Source: Isoetes taiwanensis (lineage: Eukaryota; Streptophyta; Lycopodiopsida; Isoetales; Isoetaceae). Taken from it: a DNA stretch of 64,000 bases. The stretch covers positions 6,157,470 through 6,221,469 of the forward strand of contig JAJEKV010000045.1 in the NCBI GenBank assembly GCA_021234155.1, written 5' to 3'. Of the stretch, positions 23,091 through 34,266 are shown in pieces; within the stretch, counting starts at the first letter, position 1, and each line of letters starts with the position of its first letter. Below the pieces are notes generated by a model. That model was not told the DNA's origin, did not search any database, and saw only the letters and a list, made by a program, of their open reading frames with translations. The position numbers and the translations under genes are program-made.

Positions 23091-23399
23091 ATATATAGCA
23101 TAGGATATTGTATTTATTAGAAAACATTGACATACTAAAAAAGGGGAAGGGGGGGAGGAGGGGGGGAGGAAGGGGGGTGTTCTATTTTTTGGTCTATGTA
23201 TACATAGAAAATGCATAGGTATGGTGCGACTTAGAAAATACATAGGATATGGTGCAACTAATAATGATTTGCACTCTATGATATTGGAGGTAGAAAACTA
23301 TGTTTGTAGGCAAGTAGGTTCGCCACATTTGTTGTATGTTTGATTACATTTGAACAAAGGTATAGTATTATGATATGATGTTTGAAAGTTAATCATTTT

Positions 23400-23930
23400 T
23401 ACCGCTTCCCGGACCTGTTGTGTTTTCCACTCTAAATGGCCTTAGACTTGTGTTTTTTTTTCATCTTGAGAGCTTTAGATCTGCGTTTTTTATTTTGGAG
23501 GGCCTTAGAACTGCATTTTTCACTCTGAGCTGCCTTCCTCGTGGCAAACTGCGTTTTTAAACTTTAAAGGCACCCTTTCGACTTCGCCCGGAGTCGAAAG
23601 GCCTTCGACTAAAAACTGCGTTTTTGTTTTGGTACCTTTCTCGACTCGCAGTCGAAAAAGCCTTCACCCCCTAAAACCTGCGTTTTTAAGCTTTGGTACG
23701 CCTTTTCAGGACTGGCGCGGAGAAAAGACCCCCTAAAACTGCGTTTTTCGCCTTGAGTTGCCTTTCTCGCTGGTCGAGAAAGACCTTTCCCTAAAACACA
23801 GTTTTTAAGCCTTGAAGTTTCCTTTCTGACTTCGCCCGGTCGAGAAAAGTCCTCTCCGACCTGTGTTTTCCCTCGAAGTCGCCTTTCTCGACTGCGAGTT
23901 TCGAAAACTCTCGAATTTATTTTTTCAAAA
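23400..23930. repeat. Array of hairpin-forming units
   Basis: About eight degenerate units of 60-80 bp each combine an ACTGCGTTTTT-like box with an inverted repeat. Examples are CCTTTCGACT..AGTCGAAAGG, CTTTCTCGACT..AGTCGAAAAAG, GCCTTTCTCG..CGAGAAAGAC and CTTTCTGACT..GTCGAGAAAAG. A perfect related hairpin, TTCTCGACT AGTG AGTCGAGAA, sits near the other end of the same transposon at 21,229-21,250. Confidence 0.75.
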
Positions 23931-24752
23931 ATGGCCCTAAGAACGTGTTTTATTTTATTTGAGTTGCCCTCAGAGCATCACTTGACTAACTTGATTTTGT
24001 CTTTTGCGGTCCTTATCTCGACCCGGATAGTACATGCTTGGGAGCAATGAAAAGACCAATTCATTGAAGAAAGATGCCGAAAGAGGGTGGTGACATCGGT
24101 TTTGGACATACAAGCACGTGACCCATGAAGGAACTTCTCATACAAATTTCTATCGTCTGTAAGTTGCTCTATGACTTGGAGAGAGCTCCACGCGCCCTTT
24201 GCACTAGGAGGTTCATGTGTGAAGAGGGTGTAATCATTGTGCCCATACGACCACTATGGTCTCTTCACCCACTGTAATATATATTGTAATGAGCCCATTT
24301 ATAAATATAAGGTATCTCAAAACTAGTATTTTTTGGTGATTAAGTAAACAATTTGTTTAATTTTCGTTGGAATTTGTGATCTCTTGTCTACCCACCTAAG
24401 AAAATAGAGCCAAAATGTTCAACTAAGAATCTTTTCCAACTAGAACTTTGGTTTCAATCTATAATGAAATTCCTATGTTTGAGTTGCATTGTTCTTGTTC
24501 TCGACTCAATTTATTAATAAAAATTAATTTTCCATTAGAACCTTTGGTAATGAAATTCTTATGTTTACGTTGCATTGTCTTCATCTCGCCATGCTATCTA
24601 GGAAAACTGGAAGAAAATCTTGGATGCACACTAATAGACAGAAATTGCAATTATGGCCAATTTTCGGGTCGAGGTGCTTCTTTTTGTGTAAATTAACAGA
24701 GTTCCGCAAAAAAGTGGGAATGGAATGAGTCCCACTTTAATTAAATACGACT

Positions 24753-26111
24753 TGGTGAATATGCGTTGGGAAGAGACTGAAAGTCTTGATAAATTTGCAG
24801 ACTACATGAAGAACATCTTTCAGTAGATTGAAGCCTCTGGAGAAGAGAATAAGACCTCTCCTTCATTGCAATTATTCTTTATTCTTAGATCCTTACCCAA
24901 TTCTTTCCATGCTTTGCGCAGCAATCTCATGCAAATTGCGACGTGGATCTCAACCGTGCAATTACTTCCATCAAGGAGCAGATTATTATGAGAAAGGATG
25001 CTGGGATTATCAGAGACGAGCACAATGCTTTCTTTGCAGGTCATTCTGACCCTAAATCCTATGCAAAAGGGAATGAAAAGCTAAGAAAAAGAAGAATAAC
25101 AATAGCAGCAATGCTTTAAGGCTGCTGACAGCAAAGGCATAGCACACAAGCAGCTTGTGACTATTGCAAGAAAGACAATCATACCGCAACAGAATGTAGG
25201 AAGAAGATGAAGAATCTTGAGCACAAACTGAAAGCTTTGGAGATAAACAAAGCTTCAGCCAATGTGGCCCAAATTGTTGAAGAAGTAAGCGTAGCCAATG
25301 TGGTTCCTTGCAGCCCGAATTATGTCTATCTTTGTAAAACAAGAAGAGCCCGCTTTATCAAATTCATCATGGATTCTCGGTGCTACTTTCTGACTCATAT
25401 TAGTTGGCACAAAGATTGGTTTCAAAATTTCAGACCTACCTCTTCCAATCACATTGTTCAAATCGATGATAATAGTGAGCATCAAATCTGCGGAATCGGT
25501 AACATTCAAGTACCCCTTAGCCTTGGTATTTTCACTCTAAAAGGGGTTTGTATGCCCCTACTTTGCGTAAAGATCTGATTTGTATTGCAGGTCTTACTGA
25601 TATGGGCACAATAATTTCTTTTGATAGTGAAGACTGCATTGTTCGCAACAGTTACAGGAAAGAGCCTTGCTCGTGCTATTCGTACAGGTAATCTCTACCA
25701 TTTGGGCCAAGAATATGCTGACCAAGTTGTTCTTGTAGCTGCTGGTAATGGTACTTGTGATTTGTGGTATAAGAGGCTTGGATACATCAATCTTAAAGCA
25801 CTCAACCAGCTGCCCCAACTTATAGAAGGTTTTGATCTTCATGAGCACCCTCGCTCAATCCTCAACACCCATTCAATTTTGGGCTGAAACAGTAAGGTAC
25901 TCAGTTTACATTCTCAATAGATTGCCCACTATTGCTGTGAAAAATCAGACCCTTGAACAAGCTTTCAATGGCATAAAGCCGAATTTATCTCACTTGTGTG
26001 TCTTTGGAAATGCTGCCTTTATGCTTATTCCCAAAGCTAGTCGCAAGAAGCTTGAGCATATCAGGAAGAAAATGATCTTTGTGGGTTTCTCTGACCAGTG
26101 CAAGCATGGTT
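24753..26111 (+). pseudogene. Copia gag end, protease, pre-integrase, integrase part
   Basis: After the TIR insertion, gag resumes (VNMRWEETESLDKFADYM). A zinc knuckle CDYCKKDNHTATEC (CX2CX4HX4C) lies near 25,155-25,195. The protease site reads MDSRC at about 25,370; the family has DSG there, so the catalytic triplet is lost. Pre-integrase DLWYKRLGYINLKAL follows. The integrase catalytic core is deleted near 25,850, because the text jumps straight to PIQFWAETVRYSVYILNRLP of the C-terminal third. The block ends at the 5-bp TGGTT target of the inserted minus-strand copia element. There are several frame shifts. Confidence 0.8.
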
Positions 26112-26747
26112 TGTTATTGAATTAAGAAAAATGTCTAGCAATGAATTATCCAATGATTACAACTTAGTTAATCAAAGATGATGCTAGTAAGGTCACACTT
26201 ACAAGATACAATAAACCTTTTCAATAGTCTTAATGCAACCAACCATTGAAATAGTCTACTGTAGCAATGAAATAAGACACTGTAGCTTTATAATTTCATG
26301 ACAACCTTAGTCTAGCAATGCCGACAGCTCATGCATTCATCAATAGATGAATCCGATCAGAAACGCTGACTGCAAGGCCGATTTGATCTTATCTCCTTCT
26401 TATACTTGTGTTAGGCGGCACCGATTCACGGAGAATCGTTCCGGCGGTCATGGGCTTGCTAAACAAGTTCAAATCATATTTGCCTCTCCTTTTACCTTTA
26501 AAAATACAACTTCAATGTTCATTTAACCATTTAAAGTCTTCAATAGTTTCGATGGGTTCGAACGACTATTGTATGCATAACCACTTCACCTAGGAAATAG
26601 GTTGCACCATAGCCTACCATGGCTAAATACACCTTAGGCATCTGTGAACTTCAATCATGCAATCATCACTGTGCACTTCTCAAATGCAGTTCCAGCTATC
26701 ACATGGATCAACTGGATCAAATTATTATAATATGAACATCTCTTTCA
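26112..26747 (-). repeat. 3' LTR of the young copia element
   Basis: TGTTATTG..CTCTTTCA, 636 bp. The left flank TGGTT (26,107-26,111) equals the right flank after 31,628. Confidence 0.93.
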
Positions 26748-26758
26748 CTCTCCCTTCA
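26748..26758 (-). other. Polypurine tract of the young copia element
   Basis: The minus strand reads GAAGGGAGAG immediately 5' of the 3' LTR. Confidence 0.75.
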
Positions 26759-26779
26759 TATTATAATCTGTGCAGCTTA

Positions 26780-29700
26780 TCATTTTCCTCGTGTTACGAA
26801 TTTGTTTGTCGATGTAGATTTTGTTAACAAGTCTCCGCAGTTCATGTTTGTATGAACATATTGCACCTGTATTATGTTTCTTTGCACCAAATCTCTAATG
26901 AAGTGCATTTCCAATTCTATATGCTTTGTTCTCTCATGCATTATTGGATTTTTCGTCATAGCAATACAGCTAGTACTGTCAGACTGTAGAACCAATGGAT
27001 CTTCTTGTTTCATATAGAGCTCTTCTAGAAGCCTTCTAATCCATACAAGTTCCTTAGCTGCTAGAGTTGTGGCTGAGTACTCTGCCTCAGCAGAGGATAG
27101 AGCAATAGATTCTGTTTTTTGCATTTCCATGAGATAGGACCACCACCTAGCATAAAGATAAATCCAGAAGTGGATTTTCGTTCATCAACATCTCCAGCCC
27201 AGTCTGAGTCACTAAAGGACTTTAGTTCAAGATTATCACTATTATATTCAATTCCAAAATTGACTGTACCTCTAAGGTACCTAAGAACCCTTTTTGCTGC
27301 TTGCCAATGGGCTGAACCTGGATTATTACAATATCTGCTTAGCATGTTAACTGCAAATGCAATGTCTGGTCTGGTACTATTGGCTAGATATAATAAACAA
27401 CCAACCAATTCTCGATATGGAACATTTTGCATTTGATTCCTTTCTTCTTCAGATTGAGGGCACATACTATTTGAAAGTTTGTAACCAGCTACCATTGGAG
27501 TTTTAACTGCTTTTGAGTCTTCCATATTGAATCTTTTCAGCACACCTTCTATATTTTCTCTTTGAAATAATGATAATGTTTTGTTTGCTCTGTCTCGATA
27601 GACTTTTATACCTAAAAACTTCTTCAATTCTCCCAAATCAGACATTTTGAACCTCTTACTCAGAATATTCTTGCATTTTTGCAAGATCTCATTATTACTG
27701 CTGAACATTATGTTGTCATCAACATATAATGCAATATAACAGAATTCATTACCTTGTTTGAAAAGATAAATGTTTCCATCATTATTCAATTTTGCAAATC
27801 CCTGCTCCTTCAAATAAGAATCCATGCAAATGTACCACTGCCTTGGAGATTGTTTTAATCCATAAACTGCCCGTTTTAATTTCCATACTTTATCTCTCCC
27901 TTGCTCAAAACCAGGCGGTTGTCTCATGTGGCTGTTGTGACATCCATATGATGCACCTCTAAATCCTTAGCATTTGCCATGGCTAATAGCATTCTGATGC
28001 TTGACATCTTAACTATAGGCGAGAAGGTATCCTCATAATCTACTCCATATTTTTTAGTGAATCCCTGTGCTACTAACCTTGCTTTGTATTTGATGGAATT
28101 CTTGTCACTTCCTTGCTTGATTCTGAAAATCCACTTACAGCCAATGATATTTTTCCCTTTTGGAATGTCAACCACATCATAAGTATTCAGATCCCGAAGG
28201 CATTTAATTCATCCTCCATGGCCTTTTGCCACTGAAATTTGTCTTCATTATTAAGTGCTTCTTCAACTGTTTTAGGTGCTTCCATATCTAACAAAGCTAA
28301 TGTTTCCACCAAATTTAGCTCATCATGTTCATGTCTAAATCTTTTGCTTTTTCCAGATAAATCTCTACCAAAGAGTTCAGTATTTACCTTGGCCTCTTCT
28401 TGCAAAATCTGAGCTTGAGTTCTCCTGGTCCTTTTGGGAAGTTCTCCTTCTTCAGCCCCGTTGTGGTCTGCCTCCTTTTCTCCTTCAGTTAACATATTGT
28501 TAGAGTTATTAGCTGATTCCTGAATTCTTTCATCCTGCACATTAACAGCATTAGTGTTGGTATCATCATGATCATCATCACTCATGTACTCATTTTCTGT
28601 CATTTTCAATTCCTGCACCAACTCCTTTGCTTTATCAAGATTATGTTCAAGTCTGGTGTTCTTGTAGTACTGTTGTTCATCAAAAGTGACATCCCTGCTT
28701 ATTATGATCTTCCTTTTCTTTGGATCATACATTCTATAGGCTTTGGATTGGTTATCATATCCTACCAAGTAGGTAATTCGAGCTCTATCATCTAGCTTTA
28801 GTCTTTTCTCCTTTGGCACATGTACATAGCCCAAACATCCATAAATTTTAAATTTTTCATAACATGGCTTGGTACCAGACCATAACAGCCCGGGTATTGA
28901 GCCATTAATACTTGTTGATGGTAATTTGTTTTGTATTTCCACAGCAGCGTTTGCTGCTTCTTCCCACAGGAAATTTGGTAGTCCTGCATGCTTAATCATG
29001 GCTCTGACAGCATTTAAAATAGTCCTGTTCTTTCTTTCTGCAACTCCATTTTGCTGAGGTGAATGGCTACAAGTCAACTGTCTCTGAATTCCCTTTTCTT
29101 TGCAATACCTTTTAAACTCTGTAGACAAATATTCTCCTCCTCTGTCCGAGCGTAATTTTTTAATTTTCCTCCCCGTTTCTAGTTCAACCTCAGCCGAAAA
29201 AGCTTTAAATGCCTCAAAGGCTTCATCCTTAGTTCTTAGACATGTAATTTTTGCCTTCCTACTATAATCATCTATGAAGGTCATAAAGTATTTTTTTCCT
29301 CCAATACTTCTTACATTCAAAGGGCCACATAAATCTGTGTGCACAATGTCCAAAACTCCTTTGGCCCTTTTTTGAGATTTTTTGAATGGTAGTCTGGTAT
29401 GCTTGCCAAGCATGCAGCCAAAACAAACATTCTTTCCAGTGGTTGTTTCACTGGATTTAATTAATCCTTCTTTGATCAAGAGTTCCACATTTTTGTTACT
29501 TGTATGACATAATCTTTCATGCCAAGTATTAATATCTGGTGCAATGATAGCATTTATAGCTGGCAAACAATTATTGTCTAAGCCAAAAAGATTTCCCACT
29601 CTTTTGCCAAAAAACTTGATTTCATTATTCAGAAGGATAGTACATTGTAATCTGTTGAATACAACAGTATATCCCATATCCACCAATTGACTAACAGAAA

Positions 29701-30280
29701 TTAAATTTCTGACTAATGATGGCACACATAGCACATCCTTTAACACAACTACATTCCCTTGTAGGTCAAACAACTCTAAAACACCAGCACACTGAACCTT
29801 TTGGATCTTCCCATTTCCAAGCTTAACATAACCTGTTCTGCTTTGATTTTCTTCTTTAAGTATTTTGCTTGAGCTTGTCACTGTCTTTTCTGCTCCACTA
29901 TCTAGGATTAACATGTCATTCTCAATGTCAGCTTGTTTACTTTCAGAAATAGCAGAAATTGTATTGTTACTTACCTCAACTTCCTCGTCTTCTGCACTTA
30001 TGCCTTCCCCACTTTCTTGAGTCAGATTTACAACAGCATTAGTTTTGGATTTCCCTTTGTATGGACTACTGGTTCTGCTGGTTTTTCCTCTCCTTGTCTT
30101 GCCACTAGAGCATCTGTTTGCAAAGTGGCCTCTTCCACCACAGTTATAGCATTCTACTTCCCTCAACTTAGGGCAATCAGATTTCAAGTGACCTATTGCC
30201 TTGCAATGATAGCATGGCCCAACCTGTTTTTTTGCTTTTACATCCCTTGTGTTTTTGCCTTTAAACTTACCTCTCCCAGT
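26780..30280 (-). pseudogene. Copia pol: zinc knuckles, protease, integrase, RT, RNase H
   Basis: It continues in the gag frame after one TAA. Two zinc knuckles (CYHCKAIGHLKSDC and CYNCGGRGHFANRC) come first. The protease has an intact LDSGAEKTV. Pre-integrase WHERLCHT and CFGCMLGKH give the HHCC zinc finger. Integrase shows HTDLCGP, the DDYSR block, SDRGGEY and the Glu in NGVAERKNRT. After a 1-bp loss at about 28,185 the reverse transcriptase starts (GCKWIFRIKQG). A deletion of about 34 bp at 27,925 removes residues just after HHMDVTTA. The catalytic YVDD survives near 27,715-27,729. RNase H follows with a 1-bp frame change at about 27,125 (then IALSSAEAEY), and the frame ends at 26,780. Non-functional as it stands. 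Confidence 0.92.
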
Positions 30281-30967
30281 TTACAAGACTTCAACATTTT
30301 CTTCAAGGTCTTCAAATAAGACCTTGGTCTGTTCAAATTCAGTCCTTATCATTTCTTCTGCAGTCTCCCTGTTCTTAGCCACATTCCTAATTAGAATAGC
30401 CAGCTGCTTATTCCCTTCTACTGCTCTTGCCACATGCAAAAGCTTTTGCTGCTCAGTCATAACTACTCCAGCTCCTTCAAGATCTGCAATTATGTTGTCA
30501 AACCTTGAAAAAAACTTTGTGAGATCATCCTCTTCTTTGAGCCTTAATTTTCTAAGCTCTTTATCTAGAATGTCAATTTGAGATGACAATTTTTCTTCAT
30601 AATGTTGAAGTAAATACCTCCATATTTCACTTGGTGACTTGCCTCTGATTTTTAGCAGAATGGATGCCCCAACCTTGCTTGTTAGAATAGCATATGCCTC
30701 CTTAATCTTTGCTGAACTTATAATCACTCTTTCTGCTGCCACTCTTTCTTCAGAAGAGCTACTTTCTCTTCTATCTCCAGCTACACTGGACACGGTGCTG
30801 CTCCTGCCTGCCATAATACTAGTTGAACCATTAGATTCTGAAACTAACTCCCACAAATTTTCATTCTCTAAGACATTTTTAATTTGTTCCTTCCAGATTT
30901 GGAATCCAGGACCTCCTTCATAGATTTTAATGCCATTGAGTAATGAAGCTCCAAACCTGCTAGACAT
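30281..30967 (-). CDS. Copia gag (UBN2-type) protein
   Basis: A 228-codon open frame starts at the ATG 26 nt from the LTR edge and just after the primer site. It reads MSSRFGASLLNGIKIYEG, then FQIWKEQIKNVL, the usual copia gag start, with a long helical UBN2-like domain (residues about 75-215). It ends at a single TAA (30,281-30,283), after which the same frame continues into the zinc knuckles. The capsid part is intact; the knuckles would be made only by readthrough, or the TAA is a mutation. Confidence 0.85.
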   Translation of the reverse strand: MSSRFGASLLNGIKIYEGGPGFQIWKEQIKNVLENENLWELVSESNGSTSIMAGRSSTVSSVAGDRRESSSSEERVAAERVIISSAKIKEAYAILTSKVGASILLKIRGKSPSEIWRYLLQHYEEKLSSQIDILDKELRKLRLKEEDDLTKFFSRFDNIIADLEGAGVVMTEQQKLLHVARAVEGNKQLAILIRNVAKNRETAEEMIRTEFEQTKVLFEDLEENVEVL

Positions 30968-30979
30968 AGCAACCTGGCT

Positions 30980-30991
30980 GCTCTGATACCA
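30980..30991 (-). other. Primer-binding site (initiator tRNA-Met)
   Basis: The minus strand reads TGGTATCAGAGC one base inside the 5' LTR. This is the standard plant copia primer site complementary to the 3' end of initiator tRNA-Met. Confidence 0.92.
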
Positions 30992-30992
30992 C

Positions 30993-31628
30993 TGTTATTG
31001 AATTAAGAAAAATGTCTAGCAATGAATTATCCAATGATTACAACTTAGTTAATCAAAGATGATGCTAGTAAGGTCACACTTACAAGATACAATAAACCTT
31101 TTCAATAGTCTTAATGCAACCAACCATTGAAATAGTCTACTGTAGCAATGAAATAAGACACTGTAGCTTTATAATTTCATGACAACCTTAGTCTAGCAAT
31201 GCCGACAACTCAGGCATTCATCAATAGATGAATCCGCTCAGAAACGCTGACTGCAAGGCCGATTTGATCTTATCTCCTTCTTATACTGTGTTAGGCGGCA
31301 CCGATTCACGGAGAATCAGTCCCGACGGTCATGGGCTTGCTAAACAAGTTCGAATCATATTTGCCTCTCCTTTTACCTTTAAAAATACAACTTCAATGTT
31401 CATTTAACCATTTAAAGTCTTCAATAGTTTCGATGGGTTCGAACGACTATTGTATGCATAACCACTTCACCTAGGAAATAGGTTGCACCATAGCCTACCA
31501 TGGCTAAATACACCTTAGGCATCTGTGAACTTCAATCATGCAATCATCACTGTGCACTTCTCAAATGCAGTTCCAGCTATCACATAGATCAACTGGATCA
31601 AATTATTATAATATGAACATCTCTTTCA
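30993..31628 (-). repeat. 5' LTR of the young copia element
   Basis: 636 bp, near identical to 26,112-26,747, followed by TGGTT (31,629-31,633). Confidence 0.93.
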
Positions 31629-33674
31629 TGGTTATAGGCTGATTGATCTGGATACCAAGAAGCTTTGTGTTAATTGAGATGTTATTTTTCATGAAGATGT
31701 TTCGGCATTTCAGCATGGTTTAGAAACTCCTAATATGGAATTTATTGATATCTCTGCATGGGTAACAGATGATGTCGTAGCTTCTAATCCATCGGACTCA
31801 ATTTCTAATTATTCTAGCACCTGGAGCAGTTCTAGAACCTGCAGTGGTTTCAGCACCTGCAGTGCTTACAACACCTCTGTTTCCTGATCACATCGCATAT
31901 CTTGACACATCTGATCAAGGAGGAGATCTTGACTCATTTGATCTAGGAGGTGATTTTGATCATCTTGATCAAGGAGGAGTTGAAGAAGAACTTGGTCGAG
32001 AAAAAAGGAAATGTTTCCCTCCTCAAGGGTTTGCCTTATATGCCGAAATTATGCCTAGCATTATGGAGTTTTGTGATGCTACTAATATCATTGAACCACC
32101 AGCTATCGTGAAGCTATTTCATGTGCGGCTGCACCTCATTGAAAGCAGGCAATGGACTACAAAGTGGATTCTAATTCTACTGTTCAAAATGGCATTTGGG
32201 ATTTGGTTCCTCTTCCTCATGATCGGAAGGTCGTTGGTAACAAATGGGTCTACAAATGCAAGATATATTCTGATGGTGCCATCAGCAGCTACAAAGCATG
32301 CTTGGTTGCACAGGGTTTCAGCCAGTAATATGGTATTAGTTACTTGGAAACATTTTCTCCAGTGGTCAAGATGATGAGCATTCACATTTTTCTTGCATTT
32401 GCTGCTCATTATAATCTTGAGGTTCATCAAACAGATGTCAAAATAGCATTTCTTAATGGCAAGCTTGATGAAGAAATATATATAAAGCAACCTCCGAGTT
32501 ATGTCAAAGCTAGTGCTGAGCATTTAGTATGCAAATTGACGAAGGCACTTTATGAGTTAAAGCAAGCATCATGTGCTTGGTACAAGACTATAGATTCTTT
32601 CTTCAAAGATCAAGAATTCCAGCCTATTGAGGCCGATACTAATGTCTACATCTGTCGTCAAGGCAAGTTCTTACTCATCATTGCTTTGTATGTGGATGAT
32701 TCCTTGCTCATAGACAACAATAATGAGCACATTGCTGAATTCAAGACAAGGCTTACTGCTAAGTTTTCAATGGTAGACTTGGGTAAAACTCGCGATTGTT
32801 TGGGTTTGTAAATTGCAAGAGATCGGAACAAAGGCATTCTTCATATCTCCCAAAAGAAGTACATTGAAAAAATGCTTGAGCACTTTGACATGGCTGATTG
32901 CAATCCATCTAAAGTCCTTATGAATCCAGATTCTTTTTTTACCAAGCAAGATTGTCCACAATTTGATGTTGCGTCTTTCTATGGCAAAAGTTCCATTTCC
33001 ACAATTGATTGACATCCTTATGTATTGCATGGTTTGCACCAGACCTGATATTGCATTTGCTGTTATAGCTCTAAGCCGATTTTCGGCAGATCCAGGTCAT
33101 AAGCATTGGGAAATGGCCAAGCATATTCTCCGATACTTAAAGGGTACTGCTGATTATGGCCTTATATATTGCAGCAATAGTGATGCTTTTTCATTGCTGA
33201 CATACAATGTTTCCTCACTTTGCAACGTGATAGACAACTCTAGGTCCATATCCGGCATATGCTTTCTGCTTGCCAATGCTGCCATTGCTTGGATCAGCAA
33301 GAAACAGGGCCATATATGTCTTTCTTCCACTTGAAGTGGAGTATGTTGCGGCATTCTGGCAGCTTTGTGAGATCATTAATTTGAAGGATTTTCTTGACGG
33401 CATTGGGGAATACACTCCTAGACCAGAAAGGATGCTTATGGATAATAAAGGTGGCATTGCTTGATGTTCCCCTGAAGTTAGCATGTTCCCAAGCATTATC
33501 ATTTTGTGAGGAACCTTGTTGGTTGATAAACAAGTTCAAATTATGCATCTTCCTACATGGGACAATACTGCAGATCTCTTGACCAAGCCTTTGGCTTGTG
33601 AGCTTTTTGAGCAACATCGACTTAGTATTGGTCTTGATAGATTCCAGATCTCATCTCCAGAAGAAGAAGATTGA
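31629..33674 (+). pseudogene. Old copia integrase tail, reverse transcriptase, RNase H
   Basis: Directly after the TGGTT duplication the integrase C-terminal text resumes (GYRLIDLDTKKL, DVIFHEDVSAF). Reverse transcriptase begins near 32,145 with WDLVPLPHDRKVVGNKWVY, then YLETFSPVVKM, HQTDVKIAFLNG and an intact YVDD near 32,690. RNase H and the C-terminus follow (RPDIAFAVIALSRF, RYLKGTADYGLIYC, DNTADLLTKPL), ending at a TGA at about 33,674. Several stops (for example near 32,329 and 32,809) and frame shifts break it. Confidence 0.85.
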
Positions 33675-33727
33675 GCATGGAGATCTTTGAAACCACTTTA
33701 TATTAGAGGGATGGAAGATAGAGAAAC

Positions 33728-34081
33728 GTGTATCATTCAAGAACAAATTTCGTAAGGCAAGCCATAAACAAAGTGATACTTGATCAAAGCATACATGGCT
33801 CCAATTGCACCGGCAATTCTGATGTGTGTGGCTCAGGTTCCACTTGCAATGCCAATAGTAGTTGTATATATGCCTCTACATCTGATCATTGGAGAGCCCT
33901 AATATGCTTCAAAGAGAAGGATGAATGCCATGCACATAATTGTGTTTTTCTCAAATGCAAAAGGTGTGGACCTGTCAAATTGCCTACATATCCCAAGGAA
34001 TATGATGTGAATTTGGGTTATCAAATGGAATGGAAGATATTTGAGAAGGTATTTGAGAATATTAAATTACAAAAAAAATAA
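33728..34081 (+). CDS. Hypothetical cysteine-rich protein
   Basis: A 117-codon frame with nine cysteines in its middle, spaced CTGNSDVCGSGSTCNANSSC, then CFKEKDECHAHNCVFLKCKRC, followed by a lysine-rich helix-like tail. It lies 54 bp beyond the copia pol stop, so it could be an element-encoded extra product, a host exon at the insertion edge, or chance. No signal peptide is evident. I do not recognise the family. Confidence 0.3.
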   Translation: MYHSRTNFVRQAINKVILDQSIHGSNCTGNSDVCGSGSTCNANSSCIYASTSDHWRALICFKEKDECHAHNCVFLKCKRCGPVKLPTYPKEYDVNLGYQMEWKIFEKVFENIKLQKK

Positions 34082-34266
34082 ATAAAAGAGACTGCTAAAC
34101 CAATAAATACAGTAGTTTAACTACAAATATGCATTAACTAATGGTACCAAAGTTACTCAAGTGGAGAGGTTGGAAAATCTTACCAAAGGAGATGATAGTC
34201 CTGTATGTTGTTCCCATGCTCTTTTCTCTGGCCTATGGGGACTTCAAAACCTCATGATTCATCACG

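Larger units (their letters stand above)
20716..24752. mobile_element. 4.04-kb DNA transposon with 24-bp perfect TIRs
   Basis: The ends are exact inverted repeats of 24 bp (20,716-20,739 and 24,729-24,752), beginning AGTCGTATTTAATTAAAG. They are flanked by TGGTGA on both sides (20,710-20,715 and 24,753-24,758), a 6-bp duplication of copia gag sequence; removing the element restores the gag reading across the junction. I see no transposase. The content is unusual: a G-rich tract, AT-rich repeats, an 88-codon frame, a repeated GGGGATGGTCTATT motif and a long array of hairpin-forming units. The superfamily is unclear, because a 6-bp duplication fits no common plant family well (hAT 8, Mutator 9, CACTA 3). 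A shortened or mutated longer duplication is possible. Confidence 0.82.
26112..31628 (-). mobile_element. Young Ty1/copia element, near full length
   Basis: The element is 5,517 bp with 636-bp LTRs (26,112-26,747 and 30,993-31,628) that begin TGTTATTG and end CTCTTTCA. They differ by about nine changes by eye. TGGTT is duplicated perfectly on both flanks. A primer site complementary to initiator tRNA-Met and a polypurine tract are both in place. gag and pol are on the minus strand in one frame, with one stop between them; pol has two 1-bp frame shifts and a deletion of about 34 bp in reverse transcriptase. The small LTR divergence says insertion was fairly recent, yet pol is dead, so it may have been mobilised in trans or have decayed since. 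Confidence 0.93.
20405..33674 (+). mobile_element. Old Ty1/copia element split by two insertions
   Basis: Coding blocks on the plus strand appear in canonical order: gag (20,405-20,715 and 24,753-25,200), protease and pre-integrase (25,200-25,850), an integrase C-terminal part (25,850-26,111 and 31,629-31,760), then reverse transcriptase and RNase H (about 32,130-33,674). A TIR transposon at 20,716-24,752 and a second copia element at 26,112-31,628 interrupt it, each flanked by duplicated target sequence of this element. LTRs are not recognisable at either end, so the element is truncated or its LTRs are too diverged to see. It has many stops and frame shifts. Confidence 0.8.
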
